Shown: positions 34,717-43,182 of the stretch, piece after piece
How positions within the stretch are numbered: position 1 is the first letter of the stretch
How the letters are laid out: each line of letters starts with the position of its first letter
Assembly (NCBI GenBank): GCA_001899635.1
Contig: MKVQ01000001.1
Coordinates: 62,001 to 126,000 of the forward strand
Source of the DNA: Myxococcales bacterium 68-20
Lineage (GTDB): Bacteria; Myxococcota_A; Polyangia; Polyangiales; Polyangiaceae
Direction: 5' to 3'
Length of the DNA stretch: 64,000 nucleotides
Notes under the pieces: generated by a model
Databases searched by the model: none
What the model saw: the letters and a program-made list of their open reading frames with translations, nothing else
Told to the model about the DNA's origin: nothing
Position numbers and translations under genes: made by a program

Positions 34717-35121
34717 ATGAGCGATGGACTCAATCTGGTCACGTTGTTTGGGAACCTCGGCGCCGATCCGGAGCTGAAGACGAGTGCGCGGGGGCCGGTG
34801 CTCAAGATGCGCCTGGCGACCGATTACTCGTGGATGAACAAGGAGAAGAACGAGAGGGAGAAGCGGACGGAGTGGCACAACCTCACGATGTTCGGCCCTC
34901 GCGCAGAGGCGCTCGCGAAGCACCTCCGCAAGGGGTCGCGCGTGATGATCACGGGCCATCTGCAGACGAACAGCTACGAGAAGGAGGGGCAGAAGCACCT
35001 CCGGACGGAGGTGATCATCGACGACCTCTGCTTCGGCGGTGGCGGCGGTGCCTCCGCGAACGGGGCGTTCACGCCTGCGCCGCGCGAGGCGTCGCTCGCG
35101 TCGACGAGCATTCCGTTCTGA
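34717..35121 (+). CDS. ssb: Single-stranded DNA-binding protein
   Basis: Protein of 134 residues. The OB-fold runs from NLVTLFGNLGADPELK through WHNLTMFGPRAEALAKHLRKGSRV to TEVIIDDLCF, as in bacterial Ssb. A short Gly/Ala-rich linker leads to a C-terminal tip STSIPF, the usual partner-binding tail (consensus DDDIPF), here missing the acidic residues. It coats single-stranded DNA in replication, repair and recombination. It is shorter than E. coli Ssb and could be one of two copies in the genome. It is followed immediately by an array of perfect hairpins. Confidence 0.9.
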   Translation: MSDGLNLVTLFGNLGADPELKTSARGPVLKMRLATDYSWMNKEKNEREKRTEWHNLTMFGPRAEALAKHLRKGSRVMITGHLQTNSYEKEGQKHLRTEVIIDDLCFGGGGGASANGAFTPAPREASLASTSIPF

Positions 35122-35131
35122 CGAGGAGCCC

Positions 35132-35311
35132 GCGCTCCCCGCGTGCGATCGCACCCTTCGCACGCGGGGAGCGCCGCTCTGCGCATGGAGCTCGCGCTCC
35201 CCGCGTGCGATCGCACCCTTCGCACGCGGGGAGCGCGCTCTGCGCGGGGAGCGCCACTCGACGCACGGAGCCCGCTCGGTCGCGGCGCTTCGGCGCGAGC
35301 TCGCGGGCTCC
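35132..35311. repeat. Tandem perfect hairpin repeats after ssb
   Basis: Two near-identical 62-bp units each form a perfect 17-bp stem with a 9-nt loop TCGCACCCT: arms 35132-35148/35158-35174 and 35194-35210/35220-35236. A partial third unit (GGGGAGCGC) follows. A third, different stem pairs GGAGCCCGC (35267-35275) with GCGGGCTCC (35303-35311). The segment begins 10 bp after the ssb stop. It could act as a terminator array or a REP-like mobile palindrome. Confidence 0.75.
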
Positions 35312-35407
35312 GCGCCGCTCATCGGCCGAGCAGAGTCGAACCTCGCTTGCGGCGTGGGTGGGGTGACGGAAGGCTGGGGCGATGGCCGGCGGCCGTCGCG
35401 TGGCGGG

Positions 35408-36034
35408 TCAGAAAGACGAGCCGGGCTGCTTCAGGAACTCGAGCTCCTCGTGCGTCGACGTACGGTCGAGGATCTGGTTCCGATGCGGGAAGTGCCCGAA
35501 GCGCTCGACGATCACGGCGTGGCGCTTTGCGTAGTCGAGGCCGTTCGCGGCGAACTTCACGAGGTCGGCGGGAGCGGACGCATGGAGGCGCTCGAACGCA
35601 GCAACGCACTCGTTCTGGAGAGCGACGTCTTCGGCGTGCATCAGCGGCATGTAGAGGAAGGAGCGTTCCACCGTCGTGAGCGCCGCTTCATCACCGGCTG
35701 CGATCGCCTCACGGGCGAGAGCGCACGCTCTCGCGTCCTGTGCGAACGCGCGCGGTGTCCCGCGGAAGACGTTGCGGGAGAACTGATCGAGCACGATCAC
35801 GAGTGCGAGGCGTCCGCGCGGCGTCGTCTTCCAGAGGTCGAGGGCTCCGCGGGCGGCGAGCTCGATGGTGTTACCGAAGCGTGCCTCGATCTCGCGATCG
35901 AACGCGTCGTCCTTCGCGTACCACTTCGCCGCGTTGCTGATCTGGCTCGAGCCTTCCGGCCCAATCCAGAACTGGAGCACGTCGGTCGGCCCGACGTCGT
36001 TCGTGTGGTCCAAGCGGCTCTCGTGGTCCGGCAT
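35408..36034 (-). CDS. DUF924 family protein
   Basis: Protein of 208 residues matching the DUF924 pattern: a helical protein with DVLQFWIG near the start, AKWYAKDDAFDREIEARFG, LALVIVLDQFSRNVFRGTPRAFAQD and LERLHASA-type helices. Its superfold is TPR-like; biochemical role unknown. No signal peptide. It lies 47 bp downstream of the large TPR gene on the same strand, possibly in one unit with it. Confidence 0.85.
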   Translation of the reverse strand: MPDHESRLDHTNDVGPTDVLQFWIGPEGSSQISNAAKWYAKDDAFDREIEARFGNTIELAARGALDLWKTTPRGRLALVIVLDQFSRNVFRGTPRAFAQDARACALAREAIAAGDEAALTTVERSFLYMPLMHAEDVALQNECVAAFERLHASAPADLVKFAANGLDYAKRHAVIVERFGHFPHRNQILDRTSTHEELEFLKQPGSSF

Positions 36035-36081
36035 TCGAGCTCCTGATCGATCGTGGGGCGGGAAGCGCTGATGCGCGCCGC

Positions 36082-39069
36082 TCAGGCCTTGCTGAGGAGA
36101 TCGTCGAACGCGCGGTCGAACTCGTCGTCGGCACCGACGGCGGCCTGCCGCACATTCTGCTTCGGCTCTGCCTTCGAGAGGCGGCGCACGCGCTCCTGGA
36201 CGTCACGGTAGTTCGGATCGCGCCGCATCGCCTTCTGGTAGTAGGAGAGCGCGTCCTTGTTCATCTTCTTCGCTTCGTAGGCGGCGCCGATCTCGAAGCA
36301 GAGCATCGTCTCCTGCGAAGGATCCTTGATCGAGGCGTTGAGCCCCTGGAGGAAGGACTCGATCGCCTCGTTGATGTTGCCGCGCTCGAGCTGGATCATG
36401 CCGATCATCGAGCGGCACACGCACTCGTGCTTCGGGTCCCTCGCAGCGACGTCGAACTCGCGGATCGCGTCGTCGAGCAGGAGCATCTCCTTGTAGGCGA
36501 TGCCCAGGTTGTAGTGCGAGTCGGAGTCCTCGACGCTGATCTGCTTCGCGACGCCTTCCTTGAACTTCGCGAAGACCTCCTCGACGTCGATCTGCTCGTC
36601 TTCGTTCGCATGGCCCTCCGCGGGCTGCATGTTCGCGTAGTCGAGGGCCTCGAGCGCATCGAGCGAGGAACCGATGTCGAAGGCGCGCCCCTCTTCCTCG
36701 CGCGGCTTCTGACGAGCGCCGCTGCCACGCTGGGCCTCCTGCGAGTCGATCTCGACGAGGCGTTCGCGGAGGAGCGGGTTGTGCGGATGTTTGCCGAGCT
36801 GTTCGTTGAGGATGGCGCGCGCGTCGTCGAAGAGGCCACGCGAGCAGAAGAACTCCGCCTCGTCGAGGGCCTCTTCCAGCTCGCGTCCTGCGCCTGGTCC
36901 GAGCGACGGCGGCTTCGCGGAGATGCGGTCCGGGCGGTGCGACGAATGGCCGACCGCGGGGATGTGCGCGTCGGCCTCGGCGTACGGGTCGGGCTCGTCG
37001 AGCGGGAAGCTCGGGAGCGAGTCGCCGCCCACGGCCTCCGCGTCGTCATAGCCCTGCGGTGCCTGCGATGGGCTGCGGCCGACGTGGATCTGCCGATCGT
37101 CGGCGTATTGCGACGAGACGTCCGCCGGTCCCATCTCCTCGAGGTCATAGGAGGGGAGGCGGGCATCGTGCGCGGGCTCTTCGCCGTAGCCGCCGGCCTC
37201 GAGCTGCTCCGCTTCGCCGGCTTCTTCGTTCTCGTCGACGATCTCGTAGCCGAGCTCCTGGAGCATCTCGATCGCGCGAGCGTTCGACGGATCGAAGGCG
37301 AGGACGTCCTGGAGCGCACGCGCAGCGGAGTCGCCGTCGAGCGCGTCGACGTAGAGGCCGGCGATGACGAGCATCGCGTGCACGGCCTCTTCGGTCTGAC
37401 CGGATTCGATGAGGACGTCGCGATAGGCCTCGTGGAGATCCATCGAGCGCGGATCGACCTCGAGCCCCTCGCGCAGCGTCTCGATCGCCTTCGCGTAGAG
37501 GCGTACGCGCCGGAACGCGTTCGCGTCGGCGAGCGTCTTCGCGACGACCTCGCTGGTGTCGACCTCCGACTGCGGTGCCGCTTCTTCTGCGAAGTGCGCG
37601 TGCCCGTGCATGCCGGCGTCTCCGCCGTCGGCATCGACGCTGGCGTACTCCTGCCCGGCGTCGGCGTAGCCGCCCTGCTCGGCGTAGCCGCCCTGCTGGT
37701 GCTGGTAGGCGTCGCCGTAGCCTTGCTGCTGCTCGCCGTAGGCATTCGCGTCGCCGTCGGCGTATTCGCTGCCGTCCGCGTCGACGTACGCCTCGCTCTC
37801 GCCGTAGCTGACCTCGGCGTAGGAGTCGGCGTCTGCGGTCTCCTCGACGATCTCCGCGTCCTCGACGATCTCCTCGACCTCGCCGTCGTACGAGAGCTCT
37901 TCGACCTCGTCCTCGATCGGAGGCTGCGGGGGCGGCGGAGGCTGCGGGAACGCGTCGGTGCGCGGACGCTGGAGCGGCTGCGTGTTCGGCCGCGCGCCGT
38001 ACGGCGACGGCGCGGCTTGCTGGCCCCACACCGCCGGCGGCTGCTCGGGGTAGGCTTGCTGCTGTCGGGGCAGCTCTTCACGCGGCGGCGGCGCTTCTGG
38101 CTCGAGGGCGGTCCCGTACGCGGGCGGCGCTGCTCCCATCGCGCCGCTCTGCTGCGCGAGACGGCGTACGCCCTCGTCGTGCGGAGCAACGCGCAGGAGG
38201 CGCTCGAGGATCTCGCGGAAGAGATCCACCTTGCCCGTGTCGCGAGCGACGCGAGCCATCTCCTTCTGGACCTCGATCGCCTTGGCGCCCTGGCCGATCG
38301 CATTGAACGCGCGCGCGAGGAGCGAGAGCGTGTCGAAGTCGCGCGGGTTGGCCTGGAAGCAGATCTGGAGCTTCGCGAGCGCCTGCATGCCGTCTTGCGG
38401 CTGGTTTCGCGAGAGATAGAGCTCGGCGCAGATCCGGGCCTGTTCCGGATCGGGCTTGTGATGGAGCAGGCGCTCGAGCACCTTCAGCGCGTCGTCGCGC
38501 CGGCCGATCCCCGAGAGCTGCGAGGCGGCGGTCTTGAACTCGTAGACGGCGCCCTCGACGTCCTTCACACGCGAGAGCGCTTCGGCGAGGCGCAGGTGCG
38601 GGAGCGGGTTCGTCGGATCGAGCTCGACAATCTTCCGGAAGACGTCGATCGCTTCCTGATCCTTCTGCTGCCGCTGCAGGCGCGTCGCGACCTCGTCGAG
38701 GGCGGCGAGCGCGTCGCTCGTTAGCCCGAGCTGCTGATAAAGCTCGGCGAGCTTCGGGGCGATGTGTCCGTAGCGCTCCTCGAGCTGCGGGACATGCTTC
38801 GCGATGATCTCGCGGATCTGCTTGTAGACGGCGATCGCCTTGAGCGCGAAGCCCTGGTGTGAATAGAGCTTCCCTACCGACTCGTAGGTGTTGATCGCGT
38901 CGGCGTAGACCCCCTGCTTTGCCTGCAGGTCACCGATCTTGAGCAGGGTCCGAGCATCGTTCGGATCCGCCTCGACCAACTTCCTGAGCTCTGCGACCGC
39001 CTTGTCGTATTTCTTCTTCTCGACGTACTTCTGGGCGGCCTCGAGCACCTTGTCGCGATTAATCGCCAC
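36082..39069 (-). CDS. Large tetratricopeptide-repeat protein
   Basis: Protein of 995 residues with TPRs at both ends. The N-terminal half starts AINRDKVLEAAQKYVEKKKY and holds about six TPR-like helix pairs (to residue 320). A Pro/Gln/acidic region (about 330-500) separates them from further repeats ending with SHYNLGIAYKEMLLLDDAI and ALSYYQKAMRRDPNYRDV. I prefer the GTG at 39069, preceded by AGGAG, over the GTG at 39090. TPR proteins of this type scaffold multiprotein complexes; no enzyme domain is present. The acidic, Tyr/Gln/Gly-rich middle is likely disordered. It is probably cytoplasmic, perhaps in motility or polar organisation in myxobacteria, but that is a guess. Confidence 0.8.
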   Translation of the reverse strand: MAINRDKVLEAAQKYVEKKKYDKAVAELRKLVEADPNDARTLLKIGDLQAKQGVYADAINTYESVGKLYSHQGFALKAIAVYKQIREIIAKHVPQLEERYGHIAPKLAELYQQLGLTSDALAALDEVATRLQRQQKDQEAIDVFRKIVELDPTNPLPHLRLAEALSRVKDVEGAVYEFKTAASQLSGIGRRDDALKVLERLLHHKPDPEQARICAELYLSRNQPQDGMQALAKLQICFQANPRDFDTLSLLARAFNAIGQGAKAIEVQKEMARVARDTGKVDLFREILERLLRVAPHDEGVRRLAQQSGAMGAAPPAYGTALEPEAPPPREELPRQQQAYPEQPPAVWGQQAAPSPYGARPNTQPLQRPRTDAFPQPPPPPQPPIEDEVEELSYDGEVEEIVEDAEIVEETADADSYAEVSYGESEAYVDADGSEYADGDANAYGEQQQGYGDAYQHQQGGYAEQGGYADAGQEYASVDADGGDAGMHGHAHFAEEAAPQSEVDTSEVVAKTLADANAFRRVRLYAKAIETLREGLEVDPRSMDLHEAYRDVLIESGQTEEAVHAMLVIAGLYVDALDGDSAARALQDVLAFDPSNARAIEMLQELGYEIVDENEEAGEAEQLEAGGYGEEPAHDARLPSYDLEEMGPADVSSQYADDRQIHVGRSPSQAPQGYDDAEAVGGDSLPSFPLDEPDPYAEADAHIPAVGHSSHRPDRISAKPPSLGPGAGRELEEALDEAEFFCSRGLFDDARAILNEQLGKHPHNPLLRERLVEIDSQEAQRGSGARQKPREEEGRAFDIGSSLDALEALDYANMQPAEGHANEDEQIDVEEVFAKFKEGVAKQISVEDSDSHYNLGIAYKEMLLLDDAIREFDVAARDPKHECVCRSMIGMIQLERGNINEAIESFLQGLNASIKDPSQETMLCFEIGAAYEAKKMNKDALSYYQKAMRRDPNYRDVQERVRRLSKAEPKQNVRQAAVGADDEFDRAFDDLLSKA

Positions 39070-39371
39070 GTCGACGAGGGCTCCTCGCACGGAGCGACCG
39101 AGCGAGTCGGCCGTCCGGGTGTTGCAGTTTGCAATCCAAGAGTGTGGTTGGGAGAGTCAAGGGCGCGCGCGGGAGCGTCGAGATTCGGGACGCATCCTGT
39201 GGAGGTCTGAGAATAGCGTTACTTCTGACAGGTTGCCTACTTGCGCGTGAAGGAACGCTGCTCGCACGGACGTCTGGCCGCCGCGTGGCGACGAGGCCCA
39301 CGGGGCGGGAGGCACACCGCTCCGAGCTCGTCTCGGTGAGAAGTCCGCTTCGCACCACCGGTGGTCATCAG

Positions 39372-39397
39372 GAAACCCGCCCGGCCGCGCGGGTTTC
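39372..39397. terminator. Terminator-like hairpin in the tldD upstream region
   Basis: GAAACCCGC (39372-39380) pairs perfectly with GCGGGTTTC (39389-39397), loop CCGGCCGC, followed on the plus strand by TTCAGG. It resembles an intrinsic terminator or attenuator although no protein gene ends nearby, so it might end a short RNA. Confidence 0.45.
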
Positions 39398-39655
39398 TTC
39401 AGGCGAGTGGTTGAACCAATAGACCACGGGGCGGGCGGCTCGACGCATCGCCGAGGTCGAGCCGTCCCCGCTCGGGCGCGGCGGGTGGGTCCTCCTGCCC
39501 GCGCCTCGAATCCGTCTCAGGGCGTGGAGGGCGCCGCTCTCGATCGGATCGCGCACCCGGTTGCCAGTCGCCGCGGATGAAAACGATGGAATCGGGACGC
39601 GCCTGGCTGCGAGCGACGAGCGCGGTCGCGCGCCTTCGTTCGCGCTCGGAGCACG

Positions 39656-39703
39656 CCAAAGAACGAGCCGGAGTGCGAGCCAAAGAACGAGCCAAAGAAC
39701 GAG
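39656..39703 (+). repeat. Three 12-bp direct repeats
   Basis: CCAAAGAACGAG occurs at 39656-39667, 39680-39691 and 39692-39703; the last two are adjacent and the first is 24 bp away. The array is about 80-125 bp before the tldD ATG, where an activator or repressor could bind. Confidence 0.5.
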
Positions 39704-39781
39704 GCGGAGTCGAGCGAACGCATGCGACCGGCACGCACGGCCCCGCTGGAAGCCTGCTCCGTTCGCGGGTACGGTGGCGCG

Positions 39782-41227
39782 ATGGCCACGCACTCGGCAC
39801 TCTACAAAGCTCCCTTTGGTCCTGGCGGCGCGAGCGAAGTGGACGTGCAGCTCGCCGAGAAGCTCCTTGCGGTCGCGCTTTCGCGCGGTGCCGACTACGC
39901 CGACATTTTCTTCGAGTACCGGGCCGCCGGCGGCTTCGTCTACGACGAGAACATCCTCAAGAGCGCGTCGCGCGGCGTCTCGATGGGGCTCGGCGTGCGA
40001 GCTCAGCAGGGCGATGCCACCGGGTACGCGTACACGGAGCGCCTCGACTGGGACGCGATGAAGCGGGCCGCGGAGACGGCCGCCTCGATCGCATCCGGCG
40101 GCGGGTCGCCCAAGCCCGAGCCGATCACGCTTCGCCCGCTCCCGAGCCGCTACGAGCTCGACAAGGTGACGCTCGACGTCCCCGGGATGGACAAGCGGAA
40201 GCTCCTCGAGCGTGCGGCCGCCGCGGCTCATGCATACGACAAGCGCGTCCTCAAGGTGGAGTGCTCGTTCGCGGAAGAGATCCGCGAAATCCTCGTCGTC
40301 ACGAGCGACGGGCGGCTCGCGCGTGACGTGCAGCCGCTCATGCGCTTCGGCATCCGTGTGATCGTCGAGCAGGACGGGAAGCGCCAGGAAGGCTCCTCCG
40401 GCGGTGGAGGTCGCACGACCATCGGCTACTTCGATGGCAAGTCGCCCGAGTGGCACGCCAAGCAGGCGGCTCAGCAGGCGCTCACCATGCTCGACGCGCA
40501 GGAGGCCCCGGCGGGTCAGATGGAGGTCGTGCTCGCGCCCGGCGACAGCGGCATCCTCCTCCACGAGGCCGTGGGCCACGGGCTCGAGGCGGACTTCAAC
40601 CGCAAGGGCACGAGCAACTATGCCGGGCAGGTCGGCAACCTCGTCGCGAGCGAGCTCTGCACCGTCGTCGACGACGCCACGCTCCTCATGTCGCGTGGCT
40701 CGATCAACGTCGACGACGAAGGCTACGAGCCCCGTTCGAGCACGCTCATCGAGAATGGGAGGCTGGTCGGCTACATGCACGACCGGCTCAGCGCGAAGCA
40801 CTACAAGCTCGGGCCGAGCGGCAACGGCCGCCGCGAGAGCTTTGCCTGCGCGCCGATGCCCCGAATGACGAACACGATCCTCGTTGCCGGTCCCCACGAC
40901 CCCGACGAGATCCTGAAGAGCGTAAAGCGCGGGATCTTCGCGAAGAAGTTCGGCGGAGGTCAGGTCGACATCTCGAACGGGGACTTCGTCTTCTCGCTCA
41001 CCGAGAGCTATCTCGTCGAGGACGGCAAGATCACGACGCCGCTCAAGGGCGTGAATCTCATCGGCAATGGTCCCGACGTCCTCCGGAAGGTCTCGATGCT
41101 CGGGAACGACGTCGAGACCTCCGACGGCATCTGGACCTGCGGTAAGGACGGCCAGAGCGTGCCGGTCGGCGTCGGCTGTCCGACCATCAAGATCAGCTCG
41201 ATTACCGTCGGCGGCACGAAGGTCTGA
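39782..41227 (+). CDS. tldD: TldD-type metalloprotease
   Basis: Protein of 481 residues beginning at the ATG at 39782. It has the TldD hallmark HEAVGHGLEAD (His261 and His266 bind zinc) and the C-terminal metal-binding region ending in GVGCPTIKISSITVGGT. In E. coli TldD pairs with TldE (PmbA) to form a protease that degrades unfolded peptides and processes microcin B17 and CcdA. No TldE gene is visible in this window, so the partner must be elsewhere. Cytoplasmic. It is followed about 140 bp later by the response regulator gene. Confidence 0.95.
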   Translation: MATHSALYKAPFGPGGASEVDVQLAEKLLAVALSRGADYADIFFEYRAAGGFVYDENILKSASRGVSMGLGVRAQQGDATGYAYTERLDWDAMKRAAETAASIASGGGSPKPEPITLRPLPSRYELDKVTLDVPGMDKRKLLERAAAAAHAYDKRVLKVECSFAEEIREILVVTSDGRLARDVQPLMRFGIRVIVEQDGKRQEGSSGGGGRTTIGYFDGKSPEWHAKQAAQQALTMLDAQEAPAGQMEVVLAPGDSGILLHEAVGHGLEADFNRKGTSNYAGQVGNLVASELCTVVDDATLLMSRGSINVDDEGYEPRSSTLIENGRLVGYMHDRLSAKHYKLGPSGNGRRESFACAPMPRMTNTILVAGPHDPDEILKSVKRGIFAKKFGGGQVDISNGDFVFSLTESYLVEDGKITTPLKGVNLIGNGPDVLRKVSMLGNDVETSDGIWTCGKDGQSVPVGVGCPTIKISSITVGGTKV

Positions 41228-41368
41228 GCCCTCGTGCTCGCCGCGCTCCCCCGACGGGGAGCGACGAGTCGCGGGCGGCTCGTCCGGCGAGCCCTGGCGT
41301 GCGGCCCCCACCCCACTTCGTTCTCAGCTGGACTGACCGGGCGCGGCGGTTCGTGATAATCCGGGCTC

Positions 41369-42061
41369 GTGGCGGCATTCGTCGTCGTGATTGGTCACGG
41401 CCCGGACCTCGAGGCCGAGGAGGGAGCAGCGACGCTTCTCCGGACGCTCGGTGCAGAGGTACGCACGCTCGATCTCTGGGAGGAGGGGGCTGGCCTCTTC
41501 GAAGAGGAGGGGGCCCGCGCTCGTGCGATCGTGATCGAAGCGGGCGAGCGACCCGACCTCGCCGTCGCGGCGCTCCGGGCGGTGCGCAAGACCGAGCAGC
41601 TCGCGAGCACGCCGGCGATCATCGCCGTACCGCAGCGCCAGATCGCCCGCGTCGACCCGGCGAGCGGCTTCGACGACTTCATCGTGACGCCGTGCACGCC
41701 CGTCGAGCTCTACGCACGCATCCGCCAGCTCGAGTGGCAGCGGAGCGAGTTCTCGACGGAGGAGCGCGTCAAGGTCGGTCAGCTCATCATCGACCGCGCG
41801 GCTCACGAGGTGGTGGTCGATGGCCGTAGCATCGTCCTCACGGCGAAGGAGTTCGCACTCCTCTCGTTTCTCGCGCAGAATCGAGGGCGCGTCTTTTCAC
41901 GCGAGACTCTTCTCGCTCGTGTTTGGGGAGCACGATACGAAGGCGGTCCACGCACGGTCGACATTCACGTACGACGCTTGCGGATGAAGCTCGGCGATGC
42001 GCTGCCGCTCGAGACTTTGCGCGGCGCCGGGTACAAGCTGCGCACACCGGGGGAACGATGA
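41369..42061 (+). CDS. OmpR-family response regulator with degenerate receiver
   Basis: Protein of 230 residues (GTG start). The C-terminal winged helix is intact (QLIIDRAAHEVVVDGRSI, LTAKEFALLSFLAQNRGRVF, VDIHVRRLRMKLG, LETLRGAGYKL). The receiver domain has lost its active site: the acidic pair is replaced by HG (VVVIGHGPD), the phospho-Asp by Glu57 (AIVIEAGE), and the conserved Lys is missing in FIVTPCTP. It should therefore act without aspartyl phosphorylation. The stop overlaps the pdxA start (ATGA at 42058-42061), and no histidine kinase is next to it. Confidence 0.85.
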   Translation: MAAFVVVIGHGPDLEAEEGAATLLRTLGAEVRTLDLWEEGAGLFEEEGARARAIVIEAGERPDLAVAALRAVRKTEQLASTPAIIAVPQRQIARVDPASGFDDFIVTPCTPVELYARIRQLEWQRSEFSTEERVKVGQLIIDRAAHEVVVDGRSIVLTAKEFALLSFLAQNRGRVFSRETLLARVWGARYEGGPRTVDIHVRRLRMKLGDALPLETLRGAGYKLRTPGER

Positions 42062-43182
42062 AATGGCTGAAGAACCATCATAGGGTCGCGTTCAGAGTGG
42101 CAGAGGCGAAGAGACGAGCAGCGGAGCCCAGGCCGGCACGGCTCGCGGTGAGCATTGGATGTCCGAGCGGCGTCGGGCCCGAGGTCTCCGTCGCGGCCGC
42201 AGCGCAGTCACGCGCGCGGGTCTTGCTCGTCGGCGACCTCGGGGCGCTGAAGGCCGCCGCGCGTGTCCGGGAGGTCGATCCGCGCCGACTCGCGCGTGTC
42301 GAGGATCCTCGCGAGGCCTTTGACAGTGCGGATGAGGAGGCGATCTTCGTCTACGAACCGCCCGGGATCGCGCTCGGCGCCGCCGACCGCATTCCAGGAC
42401 GACCGAGCCGCGCCGCGGGGGCTGCGCAGCTCGCATGGATCGACGCTGCCACCGATCTCGTGACGACGGGCGTCGCCGACGCGCTCGTCACGGGCCCGGT
42501 CTCCAAGGACGCGATCGCCCGATCGGGCGCGAAGGGGGCGCGCGCGTTCCGCGGTCACACCGAGCACCTCGCCGAGCGCCTCGATGCTCCCGAGGTGACG
42601 ATGGCGTTCTGGACCGACCGCCTCACGACGTCGCTCGTCACGACGCACCTCGCGCTCGCCGACGTCCCGGCCGCGATCACCCCGGACGAGGTCGCGCGCG
42701 CCGTCTACTGGACGGGGCGCTTCGTCGCCCAGCTCGGAGCAAGGGGACGCCTCGCCGTGGCCGCGCTCAACCCGCACGCGGGGGAAGGGGGCCTCATCGG
42801 GACCGAGGAGCAACGCGCGATCGAGCCCGGCATCGTACGGGCGCGTAAGCGCCTCGAGCGCGCCGGTGTCGAGGTCCTCGTCGAGGGCCCCGTTCCTGCC
42901 GAGACCGCCTTCCGTCTCGCGGCGACGGGGACCTACGTCGCCGTGGTCGCGATGTACCACGACCAGGCCACGATCCCGATGAAGCTCCTCGGCTTCGGCG
43001 AGGCGGTGAACGTCTCGCTCGGCTTGCCCATCGTCCGCACGAGCGTCGATCACGGCACGGCTTACGACCGCGCAGGCAAGGGGACGGCGGACGCTCGAGG
43101 GATGATCGAGGCGCTCTCGCTCGCCCAGATCCTCGTCCGCTCGTCCGTCGACTCGCGCGTCGCGCTCAGCGGTGCGGGATGA
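42058..43182 (+). CDS. pdxA: 4-hydroxythreonine-4-phosphate dehydrogenase
   Basis: Protein of 374 residues, about 40 longer than usual because of a basic N-terminal extension (KWLKNHHRVAFRVAEAKRRA). The family is marked by SIGCPSGVGPEV, LVTGPVSKDAI, the metal ligands in RGHTEHLAE and AMYHDQ, and the tail LPIVRTSVDHGTAYDRAGKGTAD. It oxidises 4-phosphohydroxy-L-threonine with NAD(P) in DXP-dependent pyridoxal 5'-phosphate synthesis. The ATG overlaps the response regulator stop, so the two genes are coupled. Its 3' end overlaps the convergent membrane-protein gene by 17 bp. Confidence 0.93.
   Translation: MKWLKNHHRVAFRVAEAKRRAAEPRPARLAVSIGCPSGVGPEVSVAAAAQSRARVLLVGDLGALKAAARVREVDPRRLARVEDPREAFDSADEEAIFVYEPPGIALGAADRIPGRPSRAAGAAQLAWIDAATDLVTTGVADALVTGPVSKDAIARSGAKGARAFRGHTEHLAERLDAPEVTMAFWTDRLTTSLVTTHLALADVPAAITPDEVARAVYWTGRFVAQLGARGRLAVAALNPHAGEGGLIGTEEQRAIEPGIVRARKRLERAGVEVLVEGPVPAETAFRLAATGTYVAVVAMYHDQATIPMKLLGFGEAVNVSLGLPIVRTSVDHGTAYDRAGKGTADARGMIEALSLAQILVRSSVDSRVALSGAG

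Larger units (their letters stand above)
39070..39781. other. Long divergent intergenic region, TPR gene to tldD
   Basis: About 710 bp with no credible gene. It contains an inverted repeat TTGCA-GTT-TGCAA (39122-39134) close to the TPR gene start, a terminator-like hairpin (39372-39397), and three 12-bp direct repeats (39656-39703) ahead of tldD. An unannotated small RNA between the hairpin and upstream sequence cannot be excluded. Confidence 0.5.

Noticed and set aside
35132-35236. Possible CRISPR array because of repeated units.
   Set aside because: Only two units, each a perfect hairpin with identical loop and no unique spacers; no cas genes nearby.
32599-35322. A 907-codon minus-strand open frame.
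   Set aside because: It covers the ABC exporter and ssb in antisense and its sequence is Arg/Glu/Ala-rich without motifs, as expected for a shadow frame.
35039-36046. Plus-strand open frame through the ssb hairpin array.
   Set aside because: The repeated SPRAIAPFARGER-type residues are generated by the palindromic DNA, and the frame then runs antisense to the DUF924 gene.
36427-38724. A 765-codon plus-strand frame opposite the TPR gene.
   Set aside because: The TPR repeats on the minus strand are unmistakable; the opposite frame is Arg/Leu/Val-rich and motif-free.
39129-39422. A 97-codon plus-strand frame starting at TTG with a hydrophobic patch (RIALLLTGCLL).
   Set aside because: No ribosome-binding site, a rare start, and it spans the terminator-like hairpin. 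No family resemblance.
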